From: an uncultured Clostridia bacterium
GTDB taxonomy: Bacteria; Bacillota; Clostridia; Oscillospirales; CAG-272
Reading direction: 5' to 3'
NCBI GenBank assembly: GCA_947624945.1
Contig: CANQMJ010000142.1
Span: 1-5,983, forward strand
DNA length: 5,983 bases
The translations under genes were made by a program, and so were the position numbers. The notes beneath the pieces were generated by a model, which was not told the origin of the DNA, did not search any database, and saw nothing but the letters and a program-made list of their open reading frames with translations. Below are positions 1 to 5,716 of this stretch, one piece after another; the first letter of the stretch is position 1; every line of letters begins with the position of its first letter.

Positions 1-694
1 TTATTTTTTCGTCGTTGCCGTTCACGTAAAGGTCGAGCGACCCCTCGCCCGCCGGATGGAACATGTCGGGCACGACTGAGTTCCACGTCCGCCGCGAATG
101 GCGCAGCATGGCGCGCCACATCATGCGCACGTCGTCGCGTATGCGGGAATCCGTCATGCCGCATGCGCGAAGGTCCGAGATCGTGTTTTTGCCGACTGAG
201 CCGCCGTATATGCGGATGCACTCCTGCGCCGTGATCGAGATACGGTCGTGCTCCTCTTTCGTGAACGGACGGCGGACCGGCTCGCTGTCCTCTGCGCCGT
301 AGACGGTGATGCGCTCGTCGGCGAAGTCGGTGCGTATGCAGGAAAAGCTGCCCGGCACGCGTCCGTATAAGTAACCGGCGGCAAGATACAGCTCGGGCGT
401 GCCGCCCTCTATATCGAGCACGACGCCGTCGCCCGAATATCGCGATATCGCGTCGGCGAGTTTGCGTATGTCGGAGCCGGAAGTGAGTATCGTCTCGACC
501 GACTCGGGCACGCAGCATCGCGAACGCCACAGCGCCATGTATTCCTCGCGGTACTGCTCGTACACGTACCGCGCGTGCTCGGGCACGATGAAGGCGACGC
601 GGCGCGGATGCAGGAGCATCACCCCCATCGCGTTATAAATATGTGTGTCGGGATCGTACAGCTCTACGAGCGTATCTGCATTTTTCTCGTCCAT
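1..694 (-). CDS. DUF1887/Card1-like CARF-domain protein, 3' end off window
   Basis: An open frame of 231 codons starts at the ATG at 694-692 and has no stop before the left edge, so the C-terminus is missing. The N-terminus (TLVELYDPDTHIYNAMGVML, about residues 8-27) predicts alternating strands and helices of a Rossmann-like domain. Residues about 91-108 (GVVLDIEGGTPELYLAAG) match the 'D(I/L)TGG-x-x-L-x-L-x-A-A-G' loop of DUF1887 CARF proteins. Residues about 152-165 (ISITAQECIRIYGG) resemble the segment that follows the CARF domain in that family. By family knowledge, CARF domains bind cyclic oligonucleotides, and Card1/Can2 relatives carry a C-terminal PD-(D/E)xK nuclease; neither activity can be seen here. 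The start is supported by ACGGAG nine bases upstream and a TATAAT box further up. No CRISPR repeat or cas gene is in the window. Family assignment is from memory of motifs, not a search. Confidence 0.68.
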   Translation of the reverse strand, partial: MDEKNADTLVELYDPDTHIYNAMGVMLLHPRRVAFIVPEHARYVYEQYREEYMALWRSRCCVPESVETILTSGSDIRKLADAISRYSGDGVVLDIEGGTPELYLAAGYLYGRVPGSFSCIRTDFADERITVYGAEDSEPVRRPFTKEEHDRISITAQECIRIYGGSVGKNTISDLRACGMTDSRIRDDVRMMWRAMLRHSRRTWNSVVPDMFHPAGEGSLDLYVNGNDEKI

Positions 695-737
695 TCCGTC
701 GCCGCTCCGTGTGTTGATTTTGGTAGTTGCCGTCTAT

Positions 738-743
738 ATTATA
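738..743 (-). promoter_or_regulatory. -10 box for the CARF-like gene
   Basis: The minus strand reads a perfect TATAAT here, about 43 bases upstream of the ATG at 694. The region 17 bases further upstream reads TTTTCT, a poor -35 element. The predicted transcript would have a leader of roughly 35 bases that contains the ACGGAG ribosome binding site. Identification is by consensus match only. Confidence 0.5.
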
Positions 744-872
744 CACCGTCCGCGCGGAAAAGAAAAGATGCTTTTTGCATATGAAGCGGCCGCCGCGTTC
801 ACTCTATTTTCACAGATAAAGGCATATGTCGAAAAAAGTTACATTTTGTTCACAATTTTATAGAGAAAACTG

Positions 873-902
873 TCGACAAAAGTGTTATGATTGTGTTACA
901 AT
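873..902 (+). promoter_or_regulatory. Candidate sigma-A-type promoter of the LtaS-like gene
   Basis: TCGACA at 873-878 (5 of 6 to TTGACA) is followed after 18 bases by TACAAT at 897-902 (5 of 6 to TATAAT). Transcription would start near 909, giving a leader of about 115 bases before the ATG at 1024. A second perfect TTGACA at 975-980 has only a weak partner (CATGAT at 1000-1005, 19 bases away), so this upstream pair is preferred. Confidence 0.5.
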
Positions 903-906
903 AACA
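883..906. promoter_or_regulatory. Inverted repeats overlapping the -10 box, possible operator
   Basis: TGTTAT at 883-888 pairs with ATAACA at 901-906, and inside this ATTGT (890-894) pairs with ACAAT (898-902) around a 3-base centre. The two palindromes have slightly different centres. Both overlap the candidate -10 element of the LtaS-like gene, so a repressor site is possible. The regulator is unknown, and the region is AT-rich enough for short inverted repeats to occur by chance. Confidence 0.3.
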
Positions 907-1014
907 GTTGCCTAACATCGCGCCGTAAAGCGGCATTTCCGCGCGGATACGGTGCATAATATAGATAAAACGAATTGACACAGCGCCCTTTTCGGCGCGC
1001 ATGATATAGATAAC

Positions 1015-1020
1015 GGAGGA
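1015..1020 (+). promoter_or_regulatory. Ribosome binding site of the LtaS-like gene
   Basis: GGAGGA lies three bases before the ATG at 1024. Spacing is short but the match is strong, and it fixes the start so that the unusual Gly/Tyr-rich N-terminus is part of the protein. Confidence 0.8.
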
Positions 1021-1023
1021 AAA

Positions 1024-3252
1024 ATGAATCGCGGATACGGTACCGGAAACGGTTATGACGGAAGATACGGAGGCGGCTACGGCTCATACCGCGGCGGCAG
1101 CACATATAAAAACGGCGGATACAAGGGGAAAAAGAGCTTTTTGCAGCGTATGCTGAGGCGCAACCGCGCGTTCCTTTTCTGGTTCCCCGTGATGCTCGTT
1201 TACGAGGAATTCGTGTACCGCATATTCGGCGGAGGCGTCGGCGCGGGACTCGCCGGCTTCTTTTTCACACTGTGTTTCTCGCTCGCGGTCGGATGCTTTC
1301 TGACGTTTCTGTCGACGCTGTTTCTGAATAAAATAAACGTATATATCGTCATAGCGCTGACGGCGATAATATCGCTCGTATTCGAGGTGCAGCTCATATA
1401 TACGGCGCAGTTCACGCAGATGTTCCGCTGGGCGACGATAGGTCACGCGGGCGAGGTCACCGACTTTTGGCGCGAAACGCTCCAGCGCATCGGCATGAAC
1501 ATCGTGCCCGTCGTGCTCCTTCTCGTGCCGCTCGTCTTTTACTGCGTATGGGGACGCAGTCTCGCGCCCGCGCTCGGTACGCCGCTGCGCGTCAAATTGG
1601 AGCTACTGATCCTCGCGCTCATGTTCCATCTCACCGCGCTCGCCGGCATCGTCACGAGCAAGAACGCCGACGACCTATATCACGGCGTATTCCAGCCCGA
1701 GCAGGTGTCGGGCTATTTCGGACTCGTCACCGAGACGAGGCTCGACCTCAAATATCTGATGTTCGGCGCGCCCGTCGACGACGGTCCCGACGTGGTCGGA
1801 CCGACGGGCAATCCGTTCGGACCCAATACGAGCGGGAATGAGCCGAGCGGAGATTTGCCGTCTGACTCGACTCCCGCCGACACATCGGGTGACGGGACCG
1901 GAACCGGCGTCGACACGGAGCAGAGCGAACCGCCGAAGCCCGTCGTCTACGGCGACAACGTCCTCGACATCGACTGGGCGTCGCTTATAGCGAACGAGAA
2001 GGACGGCGACATCAAGGCGGCGCACGAGTACTTCTCCGCCGTGACGCCGACAAAGCAGAACGAGTACACGGGACTGTTCAAGGGCAAAAATCTGATACAG
2101 CTGACGCTCGAAGGCTTCTCCTCGATAGTCGTGGAAAAGGAGCCGGAGCTTTATCCGACGCTGTATAAGATGATGCACGAGGGCTTCTACATGCCCACGT
2201 ACTACAATTCGCTGTGGGGCGGCAGCACCGCGACGGGCGAATACGTCTCCATGACGGGCGAATTCTACAACAACGCCGACTGCCTTAAGATGAGCGCCGA
2301 CAACTACTGGCCGTTCGCCCTCGGCAACGTGTTCAACGGCCTCGACTACACCGTTTACGCGTTCCACAACCACACCTACACGTATTACGGACGCGACAAG
2401 TCGCACCCGAACTTCGGCTACGAAAACTACATCGCCATCGGCAGCGGCCTCGGCGAGAAAGGAGACGACTGGGACACGTGGCCGCGCTCCGACCTCGAGC
2501 TCGGCAAGCGTTCCATCGACTACTATATCGACCACACGCCGTTCCACGCGTACTATATGACCGTCAGCGGTCACGCGAACTATTCGTTCAGCGGCAACAC
2601 TATGGCGAAGCGTCATCAGAGCGAGGTGGCAGACCTCAACTACAGCGACAACGTGAAGGCGTATTTCGCATGTCAGATCGAGGTCGAGGAGATGCTCGAA
2701 TATCTCGTGCAGCGTCTTGACGAGGCGGGCATACTCGACGACACCGTGTTCGTGTTCAACGCCGACCACTTCCCGTACGCGCTGTCCGAATCTGAACTTG
2801 CGGAGCTTTACGGACTGCCTGAGGACAACATCCGCAACAATCTCGAGCTTTACCGCAACGGCGCGGCTATATGGTGCTCGTCGATGGAGAAGCCGGTCGA
2901 GATAACGAAGCCGTGCTCGGCGATGGACATCATCCCGACCGTGCTCAACCTGTTCGGCGTCAACTACGATTCGCGTCTGTTCATGGGCGTCGACCTCAAT
3001 TCGACCGCCGACTCGCTCGTGATCCTAAACTGCGCGACGACGTACTGGAGCTGGATAACGCCGTACGGCTCGTACGACACGGGCACGAAGAAGTTTACGC
3101 CCGCGCCCGGCATCACCGTCAGCGACAGCGACCTGTCGAACTATGTTTCGCAGATGAACTCCGTCGTCTCGACGAAGCGTAAGTATTCGTTCCGCATACT
3201 CGACGAGGACTATTTCAAATATGTGTTCCCGTCGGGGTTCAGCGGGTATTGA
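1024..3252 (+). CDS. LtaS-like membrane sulfatase-fold enzyme (lipoteichoic acid synthase family)
   Basis: The 742-residue protein has LtaS architecture: about five predicted membrane helices between residues 47 and 210, then an extracellular alkaline-phosphatase/sulfatase-fold domain from about residue 350 to 660. LtaS enzymes transfer glycerol-phosphate from phosphatidylglycerol to a growing teichoic-acid chain on the outer face of the membrane. Aligning by eye to LtaS: E363 in NLIQLTLEG is the first metal ligand; T402 in GSTATGEY matches the catalytic Thr; H448 and R457 lie in the substrate segment AFHNHTYTYYGRD; H517 (SGH) and D581-H582 (NADH) match the remaining active-site and metal residues. 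Two oddities: residues 1-37 are Gly/Tyr/Arg-rich and cytosolic, and residues about 250-305 form a Gly/Pro/Ser/Thr/Asp-rich linker. At about 740 residues it is longer than typical LtaS (near 650), mainly because of these and a C-terminal extension. Exact polymer substrate is not inferable, so no symbol is given. Confidence 0.88.
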   Translation: MNRGYGTGNGYDGRYGGGYGSYRGGSTYKNGGYKGKKSFLQRMLRRNRAFLFWFPVMLVYEEFVYRIFGGGVGAGLAGFFFTLCFSLAVGCFLTFLSTLFLNKINVYIVIALTAIISLVFEVQLIYTAQFTQMFRWATIGHAGEVTDFWRETLQRIGMNIVPVVLLLVPLVFYCVWGRSLAPALGTPLRVKLELLILALMFHLTALAGIVTSKNADDLYHGVFQPEQVSGYFGLVTETRLDLKYLMFGAPVDDGPDVVGPTGNPFGPNTSGNEPSGDLPSDSTPADTSGDGTGTGVDTEQSEPPKPVVYGDNVLDIDWASLIANEKDGDIKAAHEYFSAVTPTKQNEYTGLFKGKNLIQLTLEGFSSIVVEKEPELYPTLYKMMHEGFYMPTYYNSLWGGSTATGEYVSMTGEFYNNADCLKMSADNYWPFALGNVFNGLDYTVYAFHNHTYTYYGRDKSHPNFGYENYIAIGSGLGEKGDDWDTWPRSDLELGKRSIDYYIDHTPFHAYYMTVSGHANYSFSGNTMAKRHQSEVADLNYSDNVKAYFACQIEVEEMLEYLVQRLDEAGILDDTVFVFNADHFPYALSESELAELYGLPEDNIRNNLELYRNGAAIWCSSMEKPVEITKPCSAMDIIPTVLNLFGVNYDSRLFMGVDLNSTADSLVILNCATTYWSWITPYGSYDTGTKKFTPAPGITVSDSDLSNYVSQMNSVVSTKRKYSFRILDEDYFKYVFPSGFSGY

Positions 3253-3272
3253 TGATATTAACGAAAAAATCA

Positions 3273-3317
3273 CACACGGCGGTCCGCAGTAAAGCGGGCC
3301 GCCGTGTGCTGTTTTTA
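3273..3317 (+). terminator. Intrinsic terminator of the LtaS-like gene
   Basis: CACACGGCGGTCCGC (3273-3287) pairs with GCGGGCCGCCGTGTG (3294-3308) with one G-U pair, around the six-base loop AGTAAA. TTTTT follows at 3312-3316. The hairpin begins 20 bases after the stop codon. Six A residues at 3264-3269 on the other side mean it could also work on the minus strand. Confidence 0.9.
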
Positions 3318-3379
3318 TGTAAAAGCTCCGTCGCCGCAGTCTGCTTCGCGGAAAATATGACCGGGATCATGAAAAACGG

Positions 3380-3413
3380 AACAAGGGGGAGAAAATACTT
3401 TCTCCCCCTTGTT
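3380..3413 (-). terminator. Intrinsic terminator of the 149-residue gene
   Basis: A perfect 15-bp stem, AACAAGGGGGAGAAA (3380-3394) with TTTCTCCCCCTTGTT (3399-3413), closes a four-base loop. On the minus strand it starts seven bases after the stop codon at 3421 and is followed by CCGTTTTT. The convergent LtaS-like gene has its own terminator on the other side. Confidence 0.88.
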
Positions 3414-3420
3414 CGCTTGT

Positions 3421-3870
3421 TCACAGATACTTCTTCATTCGTTCGATGCTTTGGTTCTCGAAATCGACGAGCTCCGAGCAGAGGCGGTACGCCTCCGTCA
3501 TCGTGTCGATGCGCACCTTTCCGTGCGTCGCCTCGTTCTGCGCTCTTGTTATCGAAACGATGTCGGCTCCGCTGCCGCGTATCATCAGCTCCGCGATGTG
3601 CGACGGCGTCGTATCGAACAGCGTTTCTGCGGCGATGCCCGACTTGGCCGCGAAAACCTTCGACTTCTTCTCTTCCTCCGCAGTCATGCCCGCGCTTGCA
3701 AGTCCCTGCTTTGCACGGTCGGCAAAACCGCCGTATCCGTTCATCTGCGTGACCATGTCGGCTCTGAGCTGTTCGTTTTCCACCTTCGGCATAAGCGCCA
3801 GAATGGACTCCGTTCCCATCTTCGAGCTTCTGTAGACCTCGCAGTACATCTCCTTGTCGGATGTGTTCAT
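3421..3870 (-). CDS. Conserved all-helical protein of unknown function, 149 aa
   Basis: No named function is known to me. The sequence predicts four or five amphipathic helices: about residues 4-28, 32-60, 64-85, 89-112 and 118-148, suggesting a ferritin-like or other four-helix-bundle fold. It resembles a family of small hypothetical proteins in Clostridia with a conserved central segment of the kind SHIAELMIRGS (residues 90-100 here); that likeness is from memory. There is no signal peptide or membrane segment, so it should be cytosolic. The charged stretch TAEEEKKSK (63-71) probably is a linker. Diiron-type E-x-x-H pairs are not evident, so metal binding is not claimed. The start at 3870 has only a weak AAGG about 12 bases upstream; the next ATG (residue 8) has AAGGAG directly abutting it, which is too close. 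Monocistronic, with its own terminator. Confidence 0.75.
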   Translation of the reverse strand: MNTSDKEMYCEVYRSSKMGTESILALMPKVENEQLRADMVTQMNGYGGFADRAKQGLASAGMTAEEEKKSKVFAAKSGIAAETLFDTTPSHIAELMIRGSGADIVSITRAQNEATHGKVRIDTMTEAYRLCSELVDFENQSIERMKKYL

Positions 3871-4021
3871 AAAGGATCAACAACCTTTTTCGTTTTTCGC
3901 GGCCTGTCTATTTTCGACCGCAGTAATATTGTGCGCCTCCGGCGGCGTGCATATGCGTTTTTGCGCGTATGCAATTTTTGCTTTTTTGTTTTTTATGATG
4001 CGACAGGACGCGCAAAATGCA
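3871..4021. other. Intergenic stretch between the 149-residue gene and the ilvE terminator
   Basis: About 150 bases with T-rich runs on the plus strand and one imperfect inverted repeat. It should hold the promoter of the minus-strand 149-residue gene, but no -10/-35 pair close to consensus could be picked out. No open frame here looks coding. Confidence 0.5.
3949..3972. repeat. Imperfect inverted repeat upstream of the 149-residue gene
   Basis: GCATATGCG (3949-3957) and CGCGTATGC (3964-3972) are complementary at eight of nine positions around TTTTTG, and a T-rich run follows on the plus strand. It could be a regulatory hairpin or a weak terminator. No plus-strand gene precedes it, so terminator use on that strand is doubtful. 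Confidence 0.3.
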
Positions 4022-4055
4022 AAAGCGCCCGGGGACGACGGTCCGCGAGCGCTTT
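4022..4055 (-). terminator. Probable original ilvE terminator
   Basis: AAAGCGC (4022-4028) pairs with GCGCTTT (4049-4055). Inside, CG/CG and GGAC/GTCC continue the stem with two single mismatches around the loop GACG. Reading on the minus strand, the stem is followed by TGCATTTT, an imperfect U-tract. It lies 26 bases beyond the stop codon of the outermost ilvE tail copy, which is a normal gene-terminator distance, but nearly 390 bases from the present ilvE stop. Confidence 0.6.
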
Positions 4056-4080
4056 AACATATGTGTTTTAAATCAGATTT

Positions 4081-4116
4081 TTTATTTTACTTTGACTATC
4101 CGGCCCTCGGGGGCAA
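4081..4116 (-). pseudogene. Outermost duplicate of the ilvE 3' end (tail A)
   Basis: The minus strand reads APEGRIVKVK then TAA, against APEGWIVKVK in the functional ilvE. Six of the seven nucleotide differences over these codons are synonymous; the seventh is TGG to CGG (Trp to Arg). There is no aminotransferase sequence upstream of the Ala codon, so this is a fragment. The nearby terminator suggests that it is the displaced original end of the gene. Confidence 0.85.
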
Positions 4117-4130
4117 TTATGGTGATGAGG

Positions 4131-4156
4131 GACATTTCTCGTAAACGAGAAATGTC
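4131..4156. repeat. Perfect 26-nt palindrome in unit A
   Basis: GACATTTCTCG (4131-4141) and CGAGAAATGTC (4146-4156) are fully complementary around TAAA. No T-run follows on either strand, so it is not a standard intrinsic terminator. An identical copy occurs in unit B. It may be a REP-like palindromic element or the end of a small mobile element. Confidence 0.9.
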
Positions 4157-4260
4157 TCCCCCACACCCCCGTTTCAAAAGAACTGACGCGCTGTTGCTTC
4201 GGCAAATGCTCGCGGTTTTCGGCTCGCGAAATACTTGAGCAGTATCGGGGATAGGTGCGA

Positions 4261-4296
4261 TTTATTTTACTTTTACTATCCAGCCTTCGGGAGCAT
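4261..4296 (-). pseudogene. Middle duplicate of the ilvE 3' end (tail B)
   Basis: The minus strand reads APEGWIVKVK then TAA, identical in protein to the real ilvE end. All four nucleotide differences from it (GCT/GCA, CCC/CCG, GGC/GGT, AAA/AAG) are at third codon positions. Homology stops just upstream of the Ala codon, where the palindromic core begins. Confidence 0.88.
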
Positions 4297-4310
4297 TTAT
4301 GGTGATGAGG

Positions 4311-4336
4311 GACATTTCTCGTAAACGAGAAATGTC
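4311..4336. repeat. Perfect 26-nt palindrome in unit B
   Basis: Identical to the palindrome at 4131-4156: 11-bp arms around TAAA. The first base after it differs (G here, T in unit A), and a C-rich run follows in both copies. Confidence 0.9.
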
Positions 4337-4442
4337 GCCCCCATACCCCGTTTCAAAAGAACTGACGCGCTGTTGCTTCGGCAAATGCTCGCGGCTTAAA
4401 ATTCGCGAAACACTTAAGCGATATCGGAGATAGGATACGTTT

Positions 4443-5513
4443 TTATTTTACCTTTACTATCCAACCTTCCGGTGCTTCTCTCTTGCCCCACTGGATGCCG
4501 GTCAGCTCGTCGTAGAGACGCTGCGAGATCGCGCCGATCTTGCCGCCGTTGATGACGATGTCATGCTCCTCGTCGACGAGCTCGCCGATAGGCGATATGA
4601 CCGCCGCAGTACCGGTTCCGAACGCCTCGTCGAGCTTGCCAGCCGCGTGAGCGTCGAAGAGCTCCTGCGCCGTCACCTTGCGCTCCGTCACCTTCATGCC
4701 CCACGAGCGCAGAAGGTCGAGGCACGACATGCGCGTCACGCCGGGCAAAATGTTGCCGTCCGTCAGCTCGGGCGTCACGACTTCGCCGTCGATGACGAAG
4801 AACACGTTCATCGAGCCGACCTCATCGACGTATTTGTGATGCACGCCGTCAAGCCACAAAACCTGCTCGCAGCCGTACTTCTCCGCCTTGTCCTGACCGA
4901 TGAGCGACGCCGCGTAATTGCCTCCGCACTTCGCCTGACCCGTGCCGCCCTTGACGGCGCGGACGTACTCCTTCTCGACGAATATCTTAACGGGATCGAG
5001 TCCGCCCGCGTAGTAGCTGCCGACGGGGGACAGGATTATCATGAATATGTAGTTGTGAGCCGGATGAACACCGAGCATCGCGTCAGTCGCGATGACGAAC
5101 GGACGGATATAGAGAGACGTGCCCTCGCTGTGCGGCACCCAGTCGGACTCGTAGTCGACGAGCGTCTTGATCGCACAGAGCGCGTCCTCAGCCGGTATCT
5201 GCGGGATGCAGAGACGGCGGGCCGTATTATTCATGCGGGCGATGTTGCGGTCGGGACGGAAGAGCTGTATCGTGCCGTCGCTTGTGCGGTACGCCTTTAG
5301 CCCCTCGAACATTTCCTGCGCGTAATGGAACACCATCGCGGACGGCTCGAGGCTTATCGGCGCGTACGGGACGATGCGGGCGTCATGCCATCCCTGACCC
5401 TCAGTATAATCCATCATGAACATGTGGTCGGTGAAATATTTGCCGAAGCCGAGCACGTTGTCGGCGGGCTTCTGTTTGAGCGTTTCCGCTCTCGTTATTT
5501 TGATGTCGAGCAT
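4443..5513 (-). CDS. ilvE: Branched-chain amino acid aminotransferase
   Basis: The 356-residue protein is a fold-type IV PLP enzyme of the class II BCAT type, full length for that group. It interconverts Leu, Ile and Val with their 2-oxo acids using glutamate/2-oxoglutarate, in the cytosol. Visible landmarks are FHYAQEMFEGLKAYR (62-76), the RPDRNIARM segment (86-94), the PLP-binding lysine K195 in GTGQAKCGGNYA, the EVGSMNVFFVIDG signature (231-243), LPGVTR (256-261) and the phosphate-binding GTGTAAVISPIG (299-310). The start is set by AAAGGAG seven bases upstream. It has its own promoter and appears monocistronic. No T-box or attenuator-like leader is visible in the short leader. Its last 11 codons occur twice more downstream, and any transcript would run through that repeat array before reaching a recognisable terminator. 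Confidence 0.97.
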   Translation of the reverse strand: MLDIKITRAETLKQKPADNVLGFGKYFTDHMFMMDYTEGQGWHDARIVPYAPISLEPSAMVFHYAQEMFEGLKAYRTSDGTIQLFRPDRNIARMNNTARRLCIPQIPAEDALCAIKTLVDYESDWVPHSEGTSLYIRPFVIATDAMLGVHPAHNYIFMIILSPVGSYYAGGLDPVKIFVEKEYVRAVKGGTGQAKCGGNYAASLIGQDKAEKYGCEQVLWLDGVHHKYVDEVGSMNVFFVIDGEVVTPELTDGNILPGVTRMSCLDLLRSWGMKVTERKVTAQELFDAHAAGKLDEAFGTGTAAVISPIGELVDEEHDIVINGGKIGAISQRLYDELTGIQWGKREAPEGWIVKVK

Positions 5514-5520
5514 TTCTATA

Positions 5521-5527
5521 CTCCTTT
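5521..5527 (-). promoter_or_regulatory. ilvE ribosome binding site
   Basis: AAAGGAG on the minus strand, seven bases before the ATG at 5513-5511. It is close to ideal and fixes the start. Confidence 0.85.
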
Positions 5528-5552
5528 GTATGTGAAAAATCGCATTTTTCTA

Positions 5553-5581
5553 ATTATACACCCAAGTCATTGATTATGCAA
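5553..5581 (-). promoter_or_regulatory. ilvE promoter
   Basis: A perfect TATAAT (5558-5553) is preceded by 17 bases and TTGCAT (5581-5576), a -35 with the TTG core only. Transcription would begin near 5546, leaving a leader of about 33 bases, too short for a T-box riboswitch. Confidence 0.6.
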
Positions 5582-5583
5582 GA

Positions 5584-5604
5584 TTTGAAATATAAAATTT
5601 CAAA
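5584..5604. repeat. AT-rich inverted repeat upstream of the ilvE promoter
   Basis: TTTGAAAT (5584-5591) and ATTTCAAA (5597-5604) are perfect complements around ATAAA. It lies immediately upstream of the ilvE -35 box and is a possible regulator site or UP-like element. Confidence 0.45.
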
Positions 5605-5636
5605 AAAATTAGATGTGCCGTCGAACCAGCATCACC

Positions 5637-5661
5637 ACACTTTTCGCGAAGCGAAAAGTGT
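5637..5661. repeat. Perfect palindrome with GAA loop
   Basis: ACACTTTTCGC (5637-5647) and GCGAAAAGTGT (5651-5661) pair perfectly around GAA. Part of it recurs at 5702-5716 (TTTTCGCGAAGCGAA). No T-run follows on either strand, so it is not a typical terminator. Confidence 0.85.
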
Positions 5662-5701
5662 AAGACGGCTTCGAGTGCAACGAGAAGACGTTACACACAC
5701 A

Positions 5702-5716
5702 TTTTCGCGAAGCGAA
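5702..5716. repeat. Partial second copy of the GAA-loop palindrome
   Basis: The 15 bases match 5641-5655 exactly and are preceded by ACACA, as in the first copy by ACAC. The right arm stops after GCGAA and continues into unrelated sequence, so only a 5-bp stem remains. Confidence 0.7.

Larger units (their letters stand above)
695..1023. other. Divergent intergenic promoter region
   Basis: This 329-base stretch separates the minus-strand CARF-like gene from the plus-strand LtaS-like gene. It is AT-richer than its neighbours between about 780 and 910. It holds a TATAAT box for the left gene, a TCGACA/TACAAT pair for the right gene, and overlapping inverted repeats at 883-906. I see no convincing small gene or structured RNA in it. 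Confidence 0.6.
4081..4260 (-). repeat. Tandem repeat unit A (ilvE tail + palindromic spacer), 180 bp
   Basis: This unit aligns with unit B over its whole length. Bases 4081-4116 copy the ilvE 3' end. Bases 4117-4215 match unit B with two substitutions and one extra C. Bases 4216-4260 are related but clearly diverged. The core contains the palindrome at 4131-4156, a C-rich run at 4158-4170 and a TTGC-TTCG-GCAA hairpin at 4194-4205. No transposase or long open frame is inside. Confidence 0.9.
4261..4441 (-). repeat. Tandem repeat unit B (ilvE tail + palindromic spacer), 181 bp
   Basis: Directly follows unit A in the same orientation and abuts the functional ilvE 3' end. Bases 4261-4296 copy the ilvE tail with five differences from unit A. 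Bases 4297-4394 form the nearly identical core. Bases 4395-4441 diverge from unit A at roughly a third of positions while keeping blocks such as TCGCGAAA and GATAGG. The pattern indicates an older duplication with a homogenised or constrained core. Confidence 0.9.

Noticed and set aside
975..1005. TTGACA close to the LtaS-like gene as its main promoter
   Set aside because: The -35 is perfect, but the only -10-like partner is weak and 19 bases away, and better-placed TATAGA would start the transcript inside the RBS.
1675..2769. Minus-strand open frame of 364 codons inside the LtaS-like gene
   Set aside because: It is antisense to clear catalytic motifs of the LtaS-like protein, and its translation is Val/Arg/His-rich without domain patterns; a shadow of biased codon use.
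3239..3883. Minus-strand open frame of 214 codons overlapping the 149-residue gene
   Set aside because: It runs through two terminators and reads a different frame of the same strand as the better-supported helical protein.
4131..4156. The repeat palindromes as intrinsic terminators
   Set aside because: Neither strand has a T-run after the stem in either copy; a C-rich run follows on the plus strand.
4082..4312. Two 17-codon minus-strand frames, MSLIT(I/N)-APEG-type, ending in the ilvE tail copies
   Set aside because: Their ATG lies inside the palindrome arm with no ribosome binding site. They look like by-products of the tail duplication, not genes.
4081..4441. CRISPR-like array
   Set aside because: Only two units of about 180 bp that share nearly all their sequence; there are no short repeats with unique spacers.
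4563..5300. Plus-strand open frame of 245 codons antisense to ilvE
   Set aside because: ilvE is unambiguous on the other strand, with RBS and all family motifs; the plus frame gives an Arg/Leu/Asp-rich shadow.
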